A DNA stretch of 47,975 nucleotides from Gemmatimonadota bacterium (GTDB taxonomy: Bacteria; Gemmatimonadota; Gemmatimonadetes; Gemmatimonadales; GWC2-71-9): NCBI GenBank assembly GCA_029862925.1, contig JAOTWJ010000008.1, forward strand, positions 1 through 47,975, written 5' to 3'. Below are positions 28,655 to 38,287 of this stretch, in pieces. The position numbers were made by a program, and so were the translations under genes. How positions within the stretch are numbered: the first letter of the stretch is position 1; each line of letters opens with the position of its first letter. The notes below the pieces were generated by a model that did not search any database, had not been told where the DNA came from, and saw nothing but the letters and a program-made list of their open reading frames with translations.

Positions 28655-29518
28655 GTGCTGAGCGCGTCGAGCTTCCTCGTGTCCGCCGCCGTGCTCGGCG
28701 GGGTCGGGACGTTCTTTGCGTCGGTGATCGCCCTCGCGCGGAAGAAGCTCTACGTGTGGGAGGATCCGCGCATCGATGCGGTGGCCAACCTGCTCCCGGG
28801 AAACAACTGCGGCGCCTGCGGGCTGGCGGGCTGCCGGGCGTTCGCCGAGCGGCTCGTGGAAGGAGCCATCCAGCCGGCCAACTGCACGGTGGCGTCGCCG
28901 GACATGCGGGAGGACATCGCCGGGTATCTGGGAGTGGACGTGGGCGCGGCGACCACACGAGTCGCCCGCCTGCTGTGCGCCGGCGGGTGCGACGTGGCGC
29001 CCAACAACGCCGACTACCTGGGGCTCCAGACGTGTCGCGCCGCCGCGGCCGTCGCCGGCGGCGGCAAGGCCTGCGCCTGGGGCTGCCTGGGGCTCGCCGA
29101 CTGCCGGGATGTGTGCGACTTCGACGCGATCTACATGAACGAAGTCGACCTCCCGGTGGTGATTCCGGAGAAGTGCACGGCCTGCGGCGACTGCGTCGAG
29201 GCCTGTCCCAAGGACCTGTTCACGTTGATGCCGGTCGAGCAGAAGCTGATCGTGCAGTGCAAGAACCTGCTCGAGGGCGACGAGGCCACGACGGCCTGCG
29301 CGGTGGCCTGCAACGCGTGCGGCCGCTGCGTAGCCGACGGCGCCCCGGGACTCATCGAGATCGTGCACGGGCTGGCCGTGATCGACTACGACAAGAACGC
29401 GACGGCCTCGCCGGACGCCATCACCCGGTGCCCGACGGGCGCCATCGTCTGGGTGGATGGCGCTCAGCAGCTCGGTCCCGAGCGTCTGGAGAAGGTGTTG
29501 GAGGGAGCCGGACGATGA
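28655..29518 (+). CDS. rnfB: RnfB-like electron-transport protein with Fe-S clusters
   Basis: GTG start; N-terminal TM (SFLVSAAVLGGVGTFFASVIALA); LLPGNNCGACGLAGCRAFAERLVEGAIQPANCTVA; EKCTACGDCVEACPKDLF; CNACGRCVADGAPGLIEI. Confidence 0.87.
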   Translation: MLSASSFLVSAAVLGGVGTFFASVIALARKKLYVWEDPRIDAVANLLPGNNCGACGLAGCRAFAERLVEGAIQPANCTVASPDMREDIAGYLGVDVGAATTRVARLLCAGGCDVAPNNADYLGLQTCRAAAAVAGGGKACAWGCLGLADCRDVCDFDAIYMNEVDLPVVIPEKCTACGDCVEACPKDLFTLMPVEQKLIVQCKNLLEGDEATTACAVACNACGRCVADGAPGLIEIVHGLAVIDYDKNATASPDAITRCPTGAIVWVDGAQQLGPERLEKVLEGAGR

Positions 29519-32500
29519 TCAAGATCAGGAACGCGAAGCCCAGTGTGACAGAGCAGGCGAAGCCCAAGTACCCCGGCCTGCGCACGGCCACGGACGGCAG
29601 CGGTGCCATCGTCGAGATGGAAACCGCGGGGAGCGAAGGCGCCGGCGCGTACCCCATCACCCCGTCCACGCAGATGGGCGAGGGCTGGGCCGTGGCGGTG
29701 GCGGCCGGGAAGCTCAACGTGAACGGGCGGTCGCTCCTGTTCTTCGAGCCCGAGGGCGAGCACGCCGCCGCCGCGGTCACGGCCGGCATGAGCATGACCG
29801 GCCTCCGCGCCACCAACTTCTCGAGCGGCCAGGGCATCGTGTACATGCACGAGTCGCTCTACGCCGCCGTCGGCAAGCGACTCACGTACGTCCTGAACAT
29901 CGCCGCTCGCGCCATCACCAAGCACGCGCTCAACGTGCACGCCGGCCACGACGACTACCACGCCGTGGACGACACCGGGTTCTTCCAGGTCTTCGCCAAG
30001 AACGTGCAGGAAGCGGCCGACCTGAACCTCATCGCGCACCGCATCGCGGAGCTGTCGCTCAATCCGGGGATCGTGGCGCAGGATGGGTTCCTCACGAGCC
30101 ACGTGATCGAGTCCATGGTCATGCCGGAGCCCGAGCTTGTCCGGGAGTATCTCGGTGATCCCGCGGACGTGATCGAGTCGCCCACGGCGGCACAGCGCTG
30201 GGTGTTCGGCGCGCACCGCCGACGGATCCCCGAGGTGTTCAACCTCGATTACCCGGCCATGCTGGGGACGGTGCAGAACCAGGACAGCTACGCGCAGGGC
30301 GTGGCGGCGCAGCGGCCGTTCTACTTCGACCACCTGCCCGAGCTGGCCGACCGGGCCATGGCGGAGTACGGCGCCCTGACCGGGCGCTGGTACAGCCGCG
30401 CCATGGGATACCGCCTCGACGACGCCGAGTGGGTGCTCGTGGGCCAGGGGAGCGTGATCCCCAACTGCGAGGCCGTGGTGGACCACCTGCGCGCCACGCG
30501 GAAGCTCAAGGTTGGCGTGCTCAACGTGACCATGTTCCGGCCGTTCCCGGCGGACCTGATCACGCAGCTCCTGGTGGGGAAGCGCGGCGTGACGGTGCTC
30601 GAGCGTACCGACCAGCCGCTGGCCGTGGACCTGCCGCTGCTGCGGGAGATCCGCGCCGCGATATACAAGGCGCTAGAGAACGGACGGAGTCCGGCCGCGC
30701 CGCCGTATCCGTCACTCACGCCGTGCAGCATCGAGCAGATGCCCGACTTCTACTCGGGCTGCTTCGGACTCGGCAGCCGCGATCTCCAGCCTGCCGACCT
30801 GATCGCGGCGGTCGACAACATGCTGGACGGGGGCGGGAAGCGTCGCCAGTTCTACCTGGGCATCGACTTCATCCGGAGCGATACGCGGTTCCCGAAGCTC
30901 CAGATCTGGCAGGAGGAGTTGCTGGAGGCGTATCCGGCCGTGGCCGATCTGTCGCTCAAGCCGGCGGCCCCGGTGAACCTGATGCCCAAGGGAGCCGTCT
31001 CCATCCGGATCCACTCGGTGGGCGGCTGGGGCGCCATCACCACGGGCAAGAACGTGGCGCAGACGGCCGCCGATCTCTGCGGGCTCCACATCCAGGCCAA
31101 CCCCAAGTACGGATCGGAAAAGAAGGGTCAGCCCACGACGTTCTACGCCACGCTGGCGCACGAACCCATCAAGGTGAACGCCGAGCTGAAGTTTGTCTCG
31201 GTGGTGCTCTCGCCCGACCCCAACGTCTTCAAGCACTCGGACCCACTGGCCGGTCTCCAGGACGGCGGCGTGTTCATCATGCAGGGTGACCGTCCGCCGG
31301 TGGACGTGTGGCGCAGCCTCCCGCCGTCGGCCCGGAAGCAGATCACCGACCGGCACTACAAGTTCCACCTGCTCGACGGGTTCAAGATCGCCAGCGACGA
31401 AGCGAGCGATCCCGAACTGCGCTACCGGATGCAGGGTGCGGCGTTCATGGGGGCGTTCTTCCGCGCCGCGCCGCTCGCGCAGGCCGAGAACCTCACCGAG
31501 CAGGCCGTCTTCGAGGGCATCCGCAAGCAGCTCGAGAAGAAGTTCGGCCATCTAGGTCAGAAAGTGGTCGAGGACAACGTCCGCGTGATTCAGCGTGGCT
31601 ACGATGAGCTGATCGAGGTGGATCCGGCCAAGCTCACGCTCGAGGGCGACGAGCAGGTGGGTGGGGTGCCGCAGATGCCGGCGATCCTCGGCGGGACCAA
31701 TGTGGAGCCGGGCATCGGGCACGGCGGCCGGTTCTGGGAACAGGTCTGCCTGCTCAACAAGATGGGCGAGGACGGCATCGCCGATCCGTTCGCCGCGCTC
31801 TCGGCCATTCCCGCCGCGACCAGCACCATCCGCGACATGACCCATGTCCGGTTCGAGGTGCCGGAGTTCGTCGCAGACAAGTGCACCGGCTGCAGTCAGT
31901 GCTGGGTGCAGTGTCCGGACTCGGCCATTCCGGGCGTGGTGAACGATGTCCAGGAGGTGCTGGAGGCCGCGGTGCGGTCGCTCGAGAACGGCCGGCGCCT
32001 CGACAAGGTCCGGCAGATCCTGAAACCGCTCGCGACCGAGGCGCGGAAGACGCTGAAGGCCGTGCCGTTCACCACCTTCGGCGCGACGCTCGCGACGGCG
32101 TACCAGACGGTGGTCGAGCGGCTGGGCATCGACCCGGAGCGGCGTCAGGCGCTGGATGCCGAGTTCGCAGCCGTGCACTCGACCCTGGCGGAGTTCCCGC
32201 TCGCCAAGACCACGCCCTTCTTCGATCTGCCCGAATCCAAGCAGAAGGGGACGGGCGGCCTGCTCTCCATCACGATCAACCCCGACGCGTGCAAGGGCTG
32301 CAACATCTGCGTCGCCGCGTGCCCCGACGGCGCGCTCATCACGGTCAAGCAGACCGACGAGATCGTCGAGAAGCTGCGGCGAAACTGGCACACCTGGCAG
32401 TTCCTCGCCGAGACCGACGATCGGTACGTGAACATCGCGAGTCTCGAGGAAGGGATCGGCGTGCTGTCGTCGCTCCTGCTCAAGCAGAGCCACTATCGCT

Positions 32501-34581
32501 CGATGGTGGGCGGTGACGGCTCCTGCATGGGCTGCGGCGAGAAGACGGTCCTGCACCTCGTGGTGGCGGCGATCCAGGCCACCATGCTGCCGCGCGTGAA
32601 GCAGTACGTGGCCCGGCTCGATGAGTTGACCGCGGAGCTCGACACGAAGGCCCGTGCCCTGCTCGCCTCCGACGTGACGCTCGGCACGGTCGCGAAGGGA
32701 GCGGCAAGCACGGTAGACATCCCGCTCGCGCCGGAGAAGCAGGCGCGCGTGGACCGCATCGCCGCCATGATTGACGAGCTCAAGGACCTCAAGTGGCGGT
32801 ACACCGAGGGCCCGAGCGGGAAGGGCCGGGCCATGACGGGCATCGCGAATGCGACGGGGTGCTCGTCCGTCTGGGGCAGCACCTACCCGTACAACCCGTA
32901 CCCGTTCCCCTGGGTGAACCACCTGTTCCAGGACGCGCCGTCCATTGCCATCGGCCTGTTCGAGGGCCACATGCGGAAGATGGCCCTCGGCTTCGCGACG
33001 GTGCGGCGCGCCGAGCTGGAGCTGAAGGACGAGTACGACCCGAAGCTCCACACGGACTTCTTCGGCCGGTTCGACTGGCACCAGTTCACGGATGACGAGT
33101 TCGCCATGTGTCCGCCGATCCTGGCAGTTGGCGGTGACGGCGCCATGCTGGATATCGGGTTCCAGAACCTCTCGCGCCTGTTGGCGTCCGGGAAGCCGAT
33201 CCGCGTGGTCGTCCTCGACACGCAGGTCTACTCGAACACGGGCGGCCAGGCCTGCACCAGCGGGTTCACCGGCCAGGTCAGCGACATGGCCGCGTGGGGC
33301 AAGGCGCAGCACGGCAAGACGGAGACGCGCAAGGAGCTCTCGCTCCTCTCGATGGCGCACCGCAACGTGTTCGTGGTGCAGTCGTCGCAGGCGGCGCCGT
33401 CGCACCTGCTGGGCGGCGTGCTCCGCGGGCTGCAGTCCCGCTACCCCGCGGTGTTCTCCCTGAACTGTCCGTGCCCGCCGGAGCACGGGCTGGGCGACGA
33501 CGCGGCGCTGGCCGCCGCCAAGCTGGCGCTCGAGTCTCGGGCATTCCCGCTCATCATCTACGACCCGTCGGCGGGTCCGGCGTTGGCCGACCAGCTGAGC
33601 CTCGACGGCAATCCGATGCTCGACGAGGTCTGGCCGACGTACGACCTGCGGTACAAGGACGAGGGGGGGAACGAGCAGACCCTGACGCTCCCCATGACCG
33701 TCGCGGACTGGGCGGCCACCGAGGCGCGGTTCAAGAAGCACTTCAAGGTGCTGCGGGACGATGTGGATGCCGACGTCCTGCTGCGGTTCGACGAGTTCCT
33801 GGCGGCGTCACCCGAGGACCGGGTCGGCAAGACGCCGTACATTCACGCGCTCAGCAGAGATGGCCACCTGTACCGGCTCTCGGTGTCGCGTGAGATCGTG
33901 GAGTTGGCCGAGGACCGGTTGGCGCTGTGGCACCAGCTGCGGCAGATGGCGGGCCTCGAGCTGGCCGACTCCGCGCGCGACAGCCTGGCCGGCGAGATCG
34001 AGACCGCGTTCGAGCAAAAGGCCGAGCAGTTGAAGGCCGAGCATGCCCAGACCGTGGCGGAGTTGCGGGCCAAGTACCCTGCGGCCATCGCGCGACGCAT
34101 GGCGGAAGGCCTGGTCCGGGCCACCGACAACGGTCAAGAGCGCGTCGCCGATCTGCTCAAGCGCGTGCAGGAGATGCGGAGCCTGGAGCCGCTGGGGAAG
34201 GTGGATCTGGGCGGTGGCAACGGTGGCGGTGCCGCGGTCGCCACGGCCCCTGCCGCCCCTGCCACGACTGCCGCTCCTGCCGCTGCCGCACCAGCGGCGG
34301 CAGCAGTGGCAGAAGAGGCGGAGGAAGGCATCGGCCTCGAACCCTACATCCAGTCCGAGCTGTGCACGGCGTGCAACGAGTGCACCAACCTCAACAAGCG
34401 GATGTTCGCCTACAACGAGAAGAAACAGGCGTACATCAAGGACGCGAAGGCCGGTACGTTCCGCGAGCTCGTCATGGCAGCCGAGAAATGCCCGGTGGCC
34501 ATCATCCACCCGGGCACACCGCTCAATCCGAAGGAGAAGGACCTGGGTAAGTGGGTCAAGCGGGCGGAGCGGTTTAGCTGA
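29515..34581 (+). CDS. Long pyruvate:ferredoxin oxidoreductase-like protein (1688 aa) with C-terminal ferredoxin-like domain
   Basis: GAYPITPSTQMGEGW; EGEHAAAAVTAGMSMTGLRATNFSSGQGI; CTGCSQCWVQCPDSAIPG; CKGCNICVAACPDGAL; GDGSCMGCGEKTVLHLV; NATGCSSVWGSTYPYNPYPFPWVNHLFQD; VLDTQVYSNTGGQACTSG; Ala/Pro linker then ELCTACNECTNLNKRMF...AEKCPVAIIHPG. ATGA overlap with rnfB. Confidence 0.9.
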   Translation: MIKIRNAKPSVTEQAKPKYPGLRTATDGSGAIVEMETAGSEGAGAYPITPSTQMGEGWAVAVAAGKLNVNGRSLLFFEPEGEHAAAAVTAGMSMTGLRATNFSSGQGIVYMHESLYAAVGKRLTYVLNIAARAITKHALNVHAGHDDYHAVDDTGFFQVFAKNVQEAADLNLIAHRIAELSLNPGIVAQDGFLTSHVIESMVMPEPELVREYLGDPADVIESPTAAQRWVFGAHRRRIPEVFNLDYPAMLGTVQNQDSYAQGVAAQRPFYFDHLPELADRAMAEYGALTGRWYSRAMGYRLDDAEWVLVGQGSVIPNCEAVVDHLRATRKLKVGVLNVTMFRPFPADLITQLLVGKRGVTVLERTDQPLAVDLPLLREIRAAIYKALENGRSPAAPPYPSLTPCSIEQMPDFYSGCFGLGSRDLQPADLIAAVDNMLDGGGKRRQFYLGIDFIRSDTRFPKLQIWQEELLEAYPAVADLSLKPAAPVNLMPKGAVSIRIHSVGGWGAITTGKNVAQTAADLCGLHIQANPKYGSEKKGQPTTFYATLAHEPIKVNAELKFVSVVLSPDPNVFKHSDPLAGLQDGGVFIMQGDRPPVDVWRSLPPSARKQITDRHYKFHLLDGFKIASDEASDPELRYRMQGAAFMGAFFRAAPLAQAENLTEQAVFEGIRKQLEKKFGHLGQKVVEDNVRVIQRGYDELIEVDPAKLTLEGDEQVGGVPQMPAILGGTNVEPGIGHGGRFWEQVCLLNKMGEDGIADPFAALSAIPAATSTIRDMTHVRFEVPEFVADKCTGCSQCWVQCPDSAIPGVVNDVQEVLEAAVRSLENGRRLDKVRQILKPLATEARKTLKAVPFTTFGATLATAYQTVVERLGIDPERRQALDAEFAAVHSTLAEFPLAKTTPFFDLPESKQKGTGGLLSITINPDACKGCNICVAACPDGALITVKQTDEIVEKLRRNWHTWQFLAETDDRYVNIASLEEGIGVLSSLLLKQSHYRSMVGGDGSCMGCGEKTVLHLVVAAIQATMLPRVKQYVARLDELTAELDTKARALLASDVTLGTVAKGAASTVDIPLAPEKQARVDRIAAMIDELKDLKWRYTEGPSGKGRAMTGIANATGCSSVWGSTYPYNPYPFPWVNHLFQDAPSIAIGLFEGHMRKMALGFATVRRAELELKDEYDPKLHTDFFGRFDWHQFTDDEFAMCPPILAVGGDGAMLDIGFQNLSRLLASGKPIRVVVLDTQVYSNTGGQACTSGFTGQVSDMAAWGKAQHGKTETRKELSLLSMAHRNVFVVQSSQAAPSHLLGGVLRGLQSRYPAVFSLNCPCPPEHGLGDDAALAAAKLALESRAFPLIIYDPSAGPALADQLSLDGNPMLDEVWPTYDLRYKDEGGNEQTLTLPMTVADWAATEARFKKHFKVLRDDVDADVLLRFDEFLAASPEDRVGKTPYIHALSRDGHLYRLSVSREIVELAEDRLALWHQLRQMAGLELADSARDSLAGEIETAFEQKAEQLKAEHAQTVAELRAKYPAAIARRMAEGLVRATDNGQERVADLLKRVQEMRSLEPLGKVDLGGGNGGGAAVATAPAAPATTAAPAAAAPAAAAVAEEAEEGIGLEPYIQSELCTACNECTNLNKRMFAYNEKKQAYIKDAKAGTFRELVMAAEKCPVAIIHPGTPLNPKEKDLGKWVKRAERFS

Positions 34582-34641
34582 TCGACGGCAGCGACGGGAA
34601 CGACGGGAGGATGGGATTGGGCAAGGCGGAAGGGCCCAGCG

Positions 34642-35970
34642 GTGTTCGATAGGTTGACGTTCCGGCATGGAGTGCATCCGCCGGAACTGAAGCAGCTCAC
34701 GGCCCACCTCAAGATCCGGCGGCTGCCGTATCCCAAGGAAGTCGTGCTACCGCTGAGCCAGCACACTGGCAAGCCGGCCAAACCCATCGTGCGAGTCAGC
34801 GACCGCGTCGAGCGCGGCGACCTGATTGCCGAGGCCGACGGGTGGGTCTCCTCGCCCATTCACGCGTCCGCCAGTGGCACCATCACCGAACTGGGCCTGA
34901 GCCCGCACCCGGACGGCACGTTCAAGCCAGCGCTGTATATCGCGGTGGAGCCCTACTCGGCACAGCTGCCGCGGCCGCGTTTGGTGCCGGACTGGCGCGG
35001 GCTGGACCGGGACGGGTTGCTGCACGCCGTGCAGCACGCGGGTGTGGTTGGGTTGGGCGGCGCGGCGTTCCCCACACACGTCAAGCTGAAGCCACCGCCG
35101 GACAAGCCCATCGAGATGATCCTCGTGAACGGCTGCGAGTGCGAGCCCTATCTCACGACGGACCACCGCACGATGGTCGAGTACCCCAACCGGATCCATC
35201 TCGGTGTCCGGATCATGATGAAGATCCTGGGTGTCTCGAAGGTGGTGATCGGCGTCGAGCGCAACAAGCCGGATGCCGTCGAGGCGCTCGAACGCACCCG
35301 GCCAGCCGACCTGGACGTCACGGTCCTGCCGCTCACGGTCAAGTATCCGCAGGGCGCCGAGAAGATGCTGATCGAGGCGGTCACGGGCCGCGAAGTGCCG
35401 TCCGGTAAACTGCCGCTGGACGTGGGCTTGGTCGTGCAGAACGCGGCCTCGGTCGGGACCATCGCTGAGGTGTTCGAGACCGGACTCCCGCTGGTGGAGC
35501 GCATCGTGACGGTGACGGGGCTGGGCATCCGGAAGCCCGCCAACCTGATCGTGCCGGTGGGTACCAAGCTCCGCGACCTGCTCGATGCGTGTGGCGGCAT
35601 GACGGACGATGCCCGCGAGATCGTGTTCGGCGGCCCCATGATGGGGGCCGCCCAGGCCAACCTGGATACGCCGCTCACCAAGGGCACCACGGGCGTCATC
35701 GTGCTGGCGGAGCGGGAGTGCAAGACGCAGGACTCGTATCCGTGCATCCGGTGCGGCCACTGCCTGGACGCCTGTCCGGTCTTCCTCAATCCGCAGCAGC
35801 TGGGCAAGCTCGCGGCTGCGGGCCGGTACGACGAGATGGCGGCGGCGTACCACCTCAACGACTGCATGCTCTGCGGCTGCTGCTCCTACGTCTGCCCGTC
35901 GAACATCCCCCTGTCGCAGCAGTTCGCGGCCGCCCGGGTCGCGCTGCGCCAGCGAAAGCCGGCGGCATGA
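34642..35970 (+). CDS. rnfC: RnfC, NADH/FMN-binding subunit of Rnf complex
   Basis: HPPELKQLTAHLKIRRLPYPKEVVLPLSQHTGKPAKPIV; GLGGAAFPTHVKLKPP; NGCECEPYLTTDHR; CIRCGHCLDACPVFLNP; CMLCGCCSYVCPSNIPL. Confidence 0.95.
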   Translation: MFDRLTFRHGVHPPELKQLTAHLKIRRLPYPKEVVLPLSQHTGKPAKPIVRVSDRVERGDLIAEADGWVSSPIHASASGTITELGLSPHPDGTFKPALYIAVEPYSAQLPRPRLVPDWRGLDRDGLLHAVQHAGVVGLGGAAFPTHVKLKPPPDKPIEMILVNGCECEPYLTTDHRTMVEYPNRIHLGVRIMMKILGVSKVVIGVERNKPDAVEALERTRPADLDVTVLPLTVKYPQGAEKMLIEAVTGREVPSGKLPLDVGLVVQNAASVGTIAEVFETGLPLVERIVTVTGLGIRKPANLIVPVGTKLRDLLDACGGMTDDAREIVFGGPMMGAAQANLDTPLTKGTTGVIVLAERECKTQDSYPCIRCGHCLDACPVFLNPQQLGKLAAAGRYDEMAAAYHLNDCMLCGCCSYVCPSNIPLSQQFAAARVALRQRKPAA

Positions 35971-36971
35971 GCGACGCCCGGTACCTCGTCACCGCCTCAC
36001 CGCACCTCCGCAGCCGCGACTCCACGCCCACCATCATGTGGTCGGTGGTGGGGAGCCTGATGCCGGTGGCGGCGTTCGCGGTCTACTACTTCGGGCCGAG
36101 CGCCCTGCTGGTGATCCTCGCGTCGGTCGTGGGGGCCGTAGGAACCGAAGCGGCGTGGGGCAAGAAGGGGGCGGTGCGCGACGGCTCCGCCGCCATCACG
36201 GGCATCCTGCTGGGCCTGTGCCTCCCGGCGGGGCTCCCGCTCTGGATGGCCGTGCTCGGCGGCGCGTTCAGCATCGGCTTCGGCAAGATCGTCTTCGGGG
36301 GGCTGGGGCAGAACATCTTCAACCCGGCGCTGCTGGGACGCGCGTTCCTCCAGGCGGCGTTCCCCGTGGCGCTCACCACGTGGCCCGCGGTCGAGAACGT
36401 GCCGTGGTGGTCGCTGCGCGGCGACAACTTCGCGCTGCCGCTGATGGGCAGCCGCGTGGACGCGGTGACCACCGCCACGCCGCTGGGCCTGATGAAGTTC
36501 GAGCAGGTGACGACGCCCATCCGTGACCTGGCGTTCGGCACCACGGCGGGATCGCTGGGGGAGACGGGCGCCGTCCTGATCCTGCTCTGCGGCGGGTACC
36601 TGGCGCTCAACAACTACCTCAACTGGCGGATCCCGGCGAGCATCTTCCTGTCCGTGGCCGCGTTCACCACCGTGCTGCACCTGATCGACGGCGCGCGGTA
36701 TCCCACGCCCCAGTTCATGCTGCTCTCGGGCGGCCTCATGCTCGGCGCCATGTACATGGCCACCGACATGGTGACCTCGCCCACCACCAACCGCGGGAGC
36801 TGGATCTTCGGGGTGGGCATCGGCTTCCTGGTGGTGCTGATCCGGCTGTGGGGCGGCCTGGCCGAGGGTGTGATGTACGCCATTCTCATCATGAACGCGC
36901 TGGTGCCGTTCATCAATCGCGCCACGCAGCCGCGCGTCTTCGGCACCACACGCGCCAAGGCGGCCGCATGA
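35967..36971 (+). CDS. rnfD: RnfD
   Basis: VTASPHLRSRDSTPTIMWSVVGSLMPVAAFAVYYFG; GGLGQNIFNPALLGRAFL; DAVTTATPLGLMKF; ATGA overlap. Confidence 0.94.
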   Translation: MSDARYLVTASPHLRSRDSTPTIMWSVVGSLMPVAAFAVYYFGPSALLVILASVVGAVGTEAAWGKKGAVRDGSAAITGILLGLCLPAGLPLWMAVLGGAFSIGFGKIVFGGLGQNIFNPALLGRAFLQAAFPVALTTWPAVENVPWWSLRGDNFALPLMGSRVDAVTTATPLGLMKFEQVTTPIRDLAFGTTAGSLGETGAVLILLCGGYLALNNYLNWRIPASIFLSVAAFTTVLHLIDGARYPTPQFMLLSGGLMLGAMYMATDMVTSPTTNRGSWIFGVGIGFLVVLIRLWGGLAEGVMYAILIMNALVPFINRATQPRVFGTTRAKAAA

Positions 36972-37624
36972 CTGCGCCCGCCACCCAACCACCTCGCCCG
37001 TCGGCCTCCGCGCAGCGCCTCATCGGCACGCTGGGCGGGTTCGGCGTGCTGGCGGGCCTGCTGATCGTGTCGGTGTTCGCGGCCACGCAGCCGCGGATCC
37101 GCGCCAACAAGGCCGCGGCGCTGGCCGCCGCCATCAACGAGGTGCTCGCGGCGCCGGAGCACTACGACACGCTGTACGTGACCGCGGACTCGCTGTCGCA
37201 CACGCTCCCGGCGGGCGGCAACGCCGAGACCGCGGAGGCGGTGTACCTGGGATGGCGGGAAGGGCGGCCCGCGGGGTTTGCCATCGTCGCCAATGGGCCC
37301 GGCTTCCAGGACAACATCCGGCTCATCTTCGGGTTCGACGCCGCGTCGTCGCAGCTGCTCGGCATGAAGGTGCTGGAGTCCAAGGAAACGCCGGGCCTGG
37401 GCGACAAGATCTACAAGGACGCGGAGTTCGTGGCGCAGTTCACCCGCGTGCGCGCGCCCCTGGTGGGGGTGAAGGAAGGCCAGGGCGAGGGACTGCCCAC
37501 CGAGCTGGTGATGATCACGGGTGCCACCATCTCGTCCCGGGCGCTCATCAAGGCCATCAACACGACGCTCGAGCGGGTAGGGCCGTTGCTCGCGGCGTAC
37601 GTGCCGCAGGAGTCGCAGCCGTGA
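36968..37624 (+). CDS. rnfG: RnfG (FMN-binding)
   Basis: LESKETPGLGDKIYKDAEFVAQF; VMITGATISSRALIKAIN flavinylation-type motif; ATGA overlap. Confidence 0.93.
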   Translation: MTAPATQPPRPSASAQRLIGTLGGFGVLAGLLIVSVFAATQPRIRANKAAALAAAINEVLAAPEHYDTLYVTADSLSHTLPAGGNAETAEAVYLGWREGRPAGFAIVANGPGFQDNIRLIFGFDAASSQLLGMKVLESKETPGLGDKIYKDAEFVAQFTRVRAPLVGVKEGQGEGLPTELVMITGATISSRALIKAINTTLERVGPLLAAYVPQESQP

Positions 37625-38286
37625 GCCCGCGAAAGCCAACGCCGCCGTCGCAGGAGCTGATCAAGGGGGTCTGGCGCGAGAACCCGGTGCTCGTGCAGCT
37701 GCTCGGGCTCTGTCCCGCGCTGGCGGTCACGAACTCGGTGGCCAACAGCCTGGCCATGAGCGCCGCCGTGCTGTTCGTGCTCGTGGGATCGAGCCTGCTG
37801 GTCTCCACGATCAAGCGGATCGTGCCGTCGGACGTGCGAATCTCCACGTACATCCTGATCATCGCCACGTTCGTCACGATTGCCGACATGATCCTCGAAG
37901 CCTCGGTGCCGGCGGTGCACAAGGAGCTGGGCGCATTCGTGGCGCTGATCGTGGTGAATTGCATCATCCTGGGCCGGCAGGAAGCGTTCGCGTCGCGCAA
38001 CTCCGTGGGCCGCTCGCTGCTGGACGCGGTGGGCATGTCCATCGGGTTCACGCTCACCATGGTGCTGATGGGCACGGTCCGGGAGGTGCTCGGCAACGGC
38101 ACGTTCCTCGGCATCAGCGTGATGGGGCCGCATTACGAGCCGTGGGTCATCATGATCCTGCCGCCGGGCGGGTTCCTCACGCTCGGCACGATCCTCCTGG
38201 TGTTCAGCTGGATCAAGCGGCGTGGCGAGGAGCGGGCCAAGCCGGCCACGGCGGCCGCGGGACCGGCCGTGGGGAAGGCGGCCTAG
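37621..38286 (+). CDS. rnfE: RnfE
   Basis: GVWRENPVLVQLLGLCPALAVTNSVANSLAMSAAV; IVVNCIILGRQEAFASRNSVGRSLLDAVGMSIGFT; GTG start with GTGA overlap. Confidence 0.94.
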   Translation: MSPRKPTPPSQELIKGVWRENPVLVQLLGLCPALAVTNSVANSLAMSAAVLFVLVGSSLLVSTIKRIVPSDVRISTYILIIATFVTIADMILEASVPAVHKELGAFVALIVVNCIILGRQEAFASRNSVGRSLLDAVGMSIGFTLTMVLMGTVREVLGNGTFLGISVMGPHYEPWVIMILPPGGFLTLGTILLVFSWIKRRGEERAKPATAAAGPAVGKAA

Positions 38287-38287
38287 C

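Noticed and set aside
28756-29514. N-terminal 253 residues of the 1941-aa ORF call
   Set aside because: Out-of-frame read-through of rnfB with Arg/Gly-rich composition; the true start is ATG 29515 overlapping the rnfB stop.
31552-33741. 729-aa reverse-strand ORF opposite the PFOR-like gene
   Set aside because: Shadow of conserved PFOR coding sequence; low-complexity Arg/Leu/His/Glu composition.
34201-34331. Gly/Ala/Pro-rich tract as possible DNA repeat
   Set aside because: In-frame linker of the PFOR-like protein; no phased DNA repeat unit beyond biased codons.
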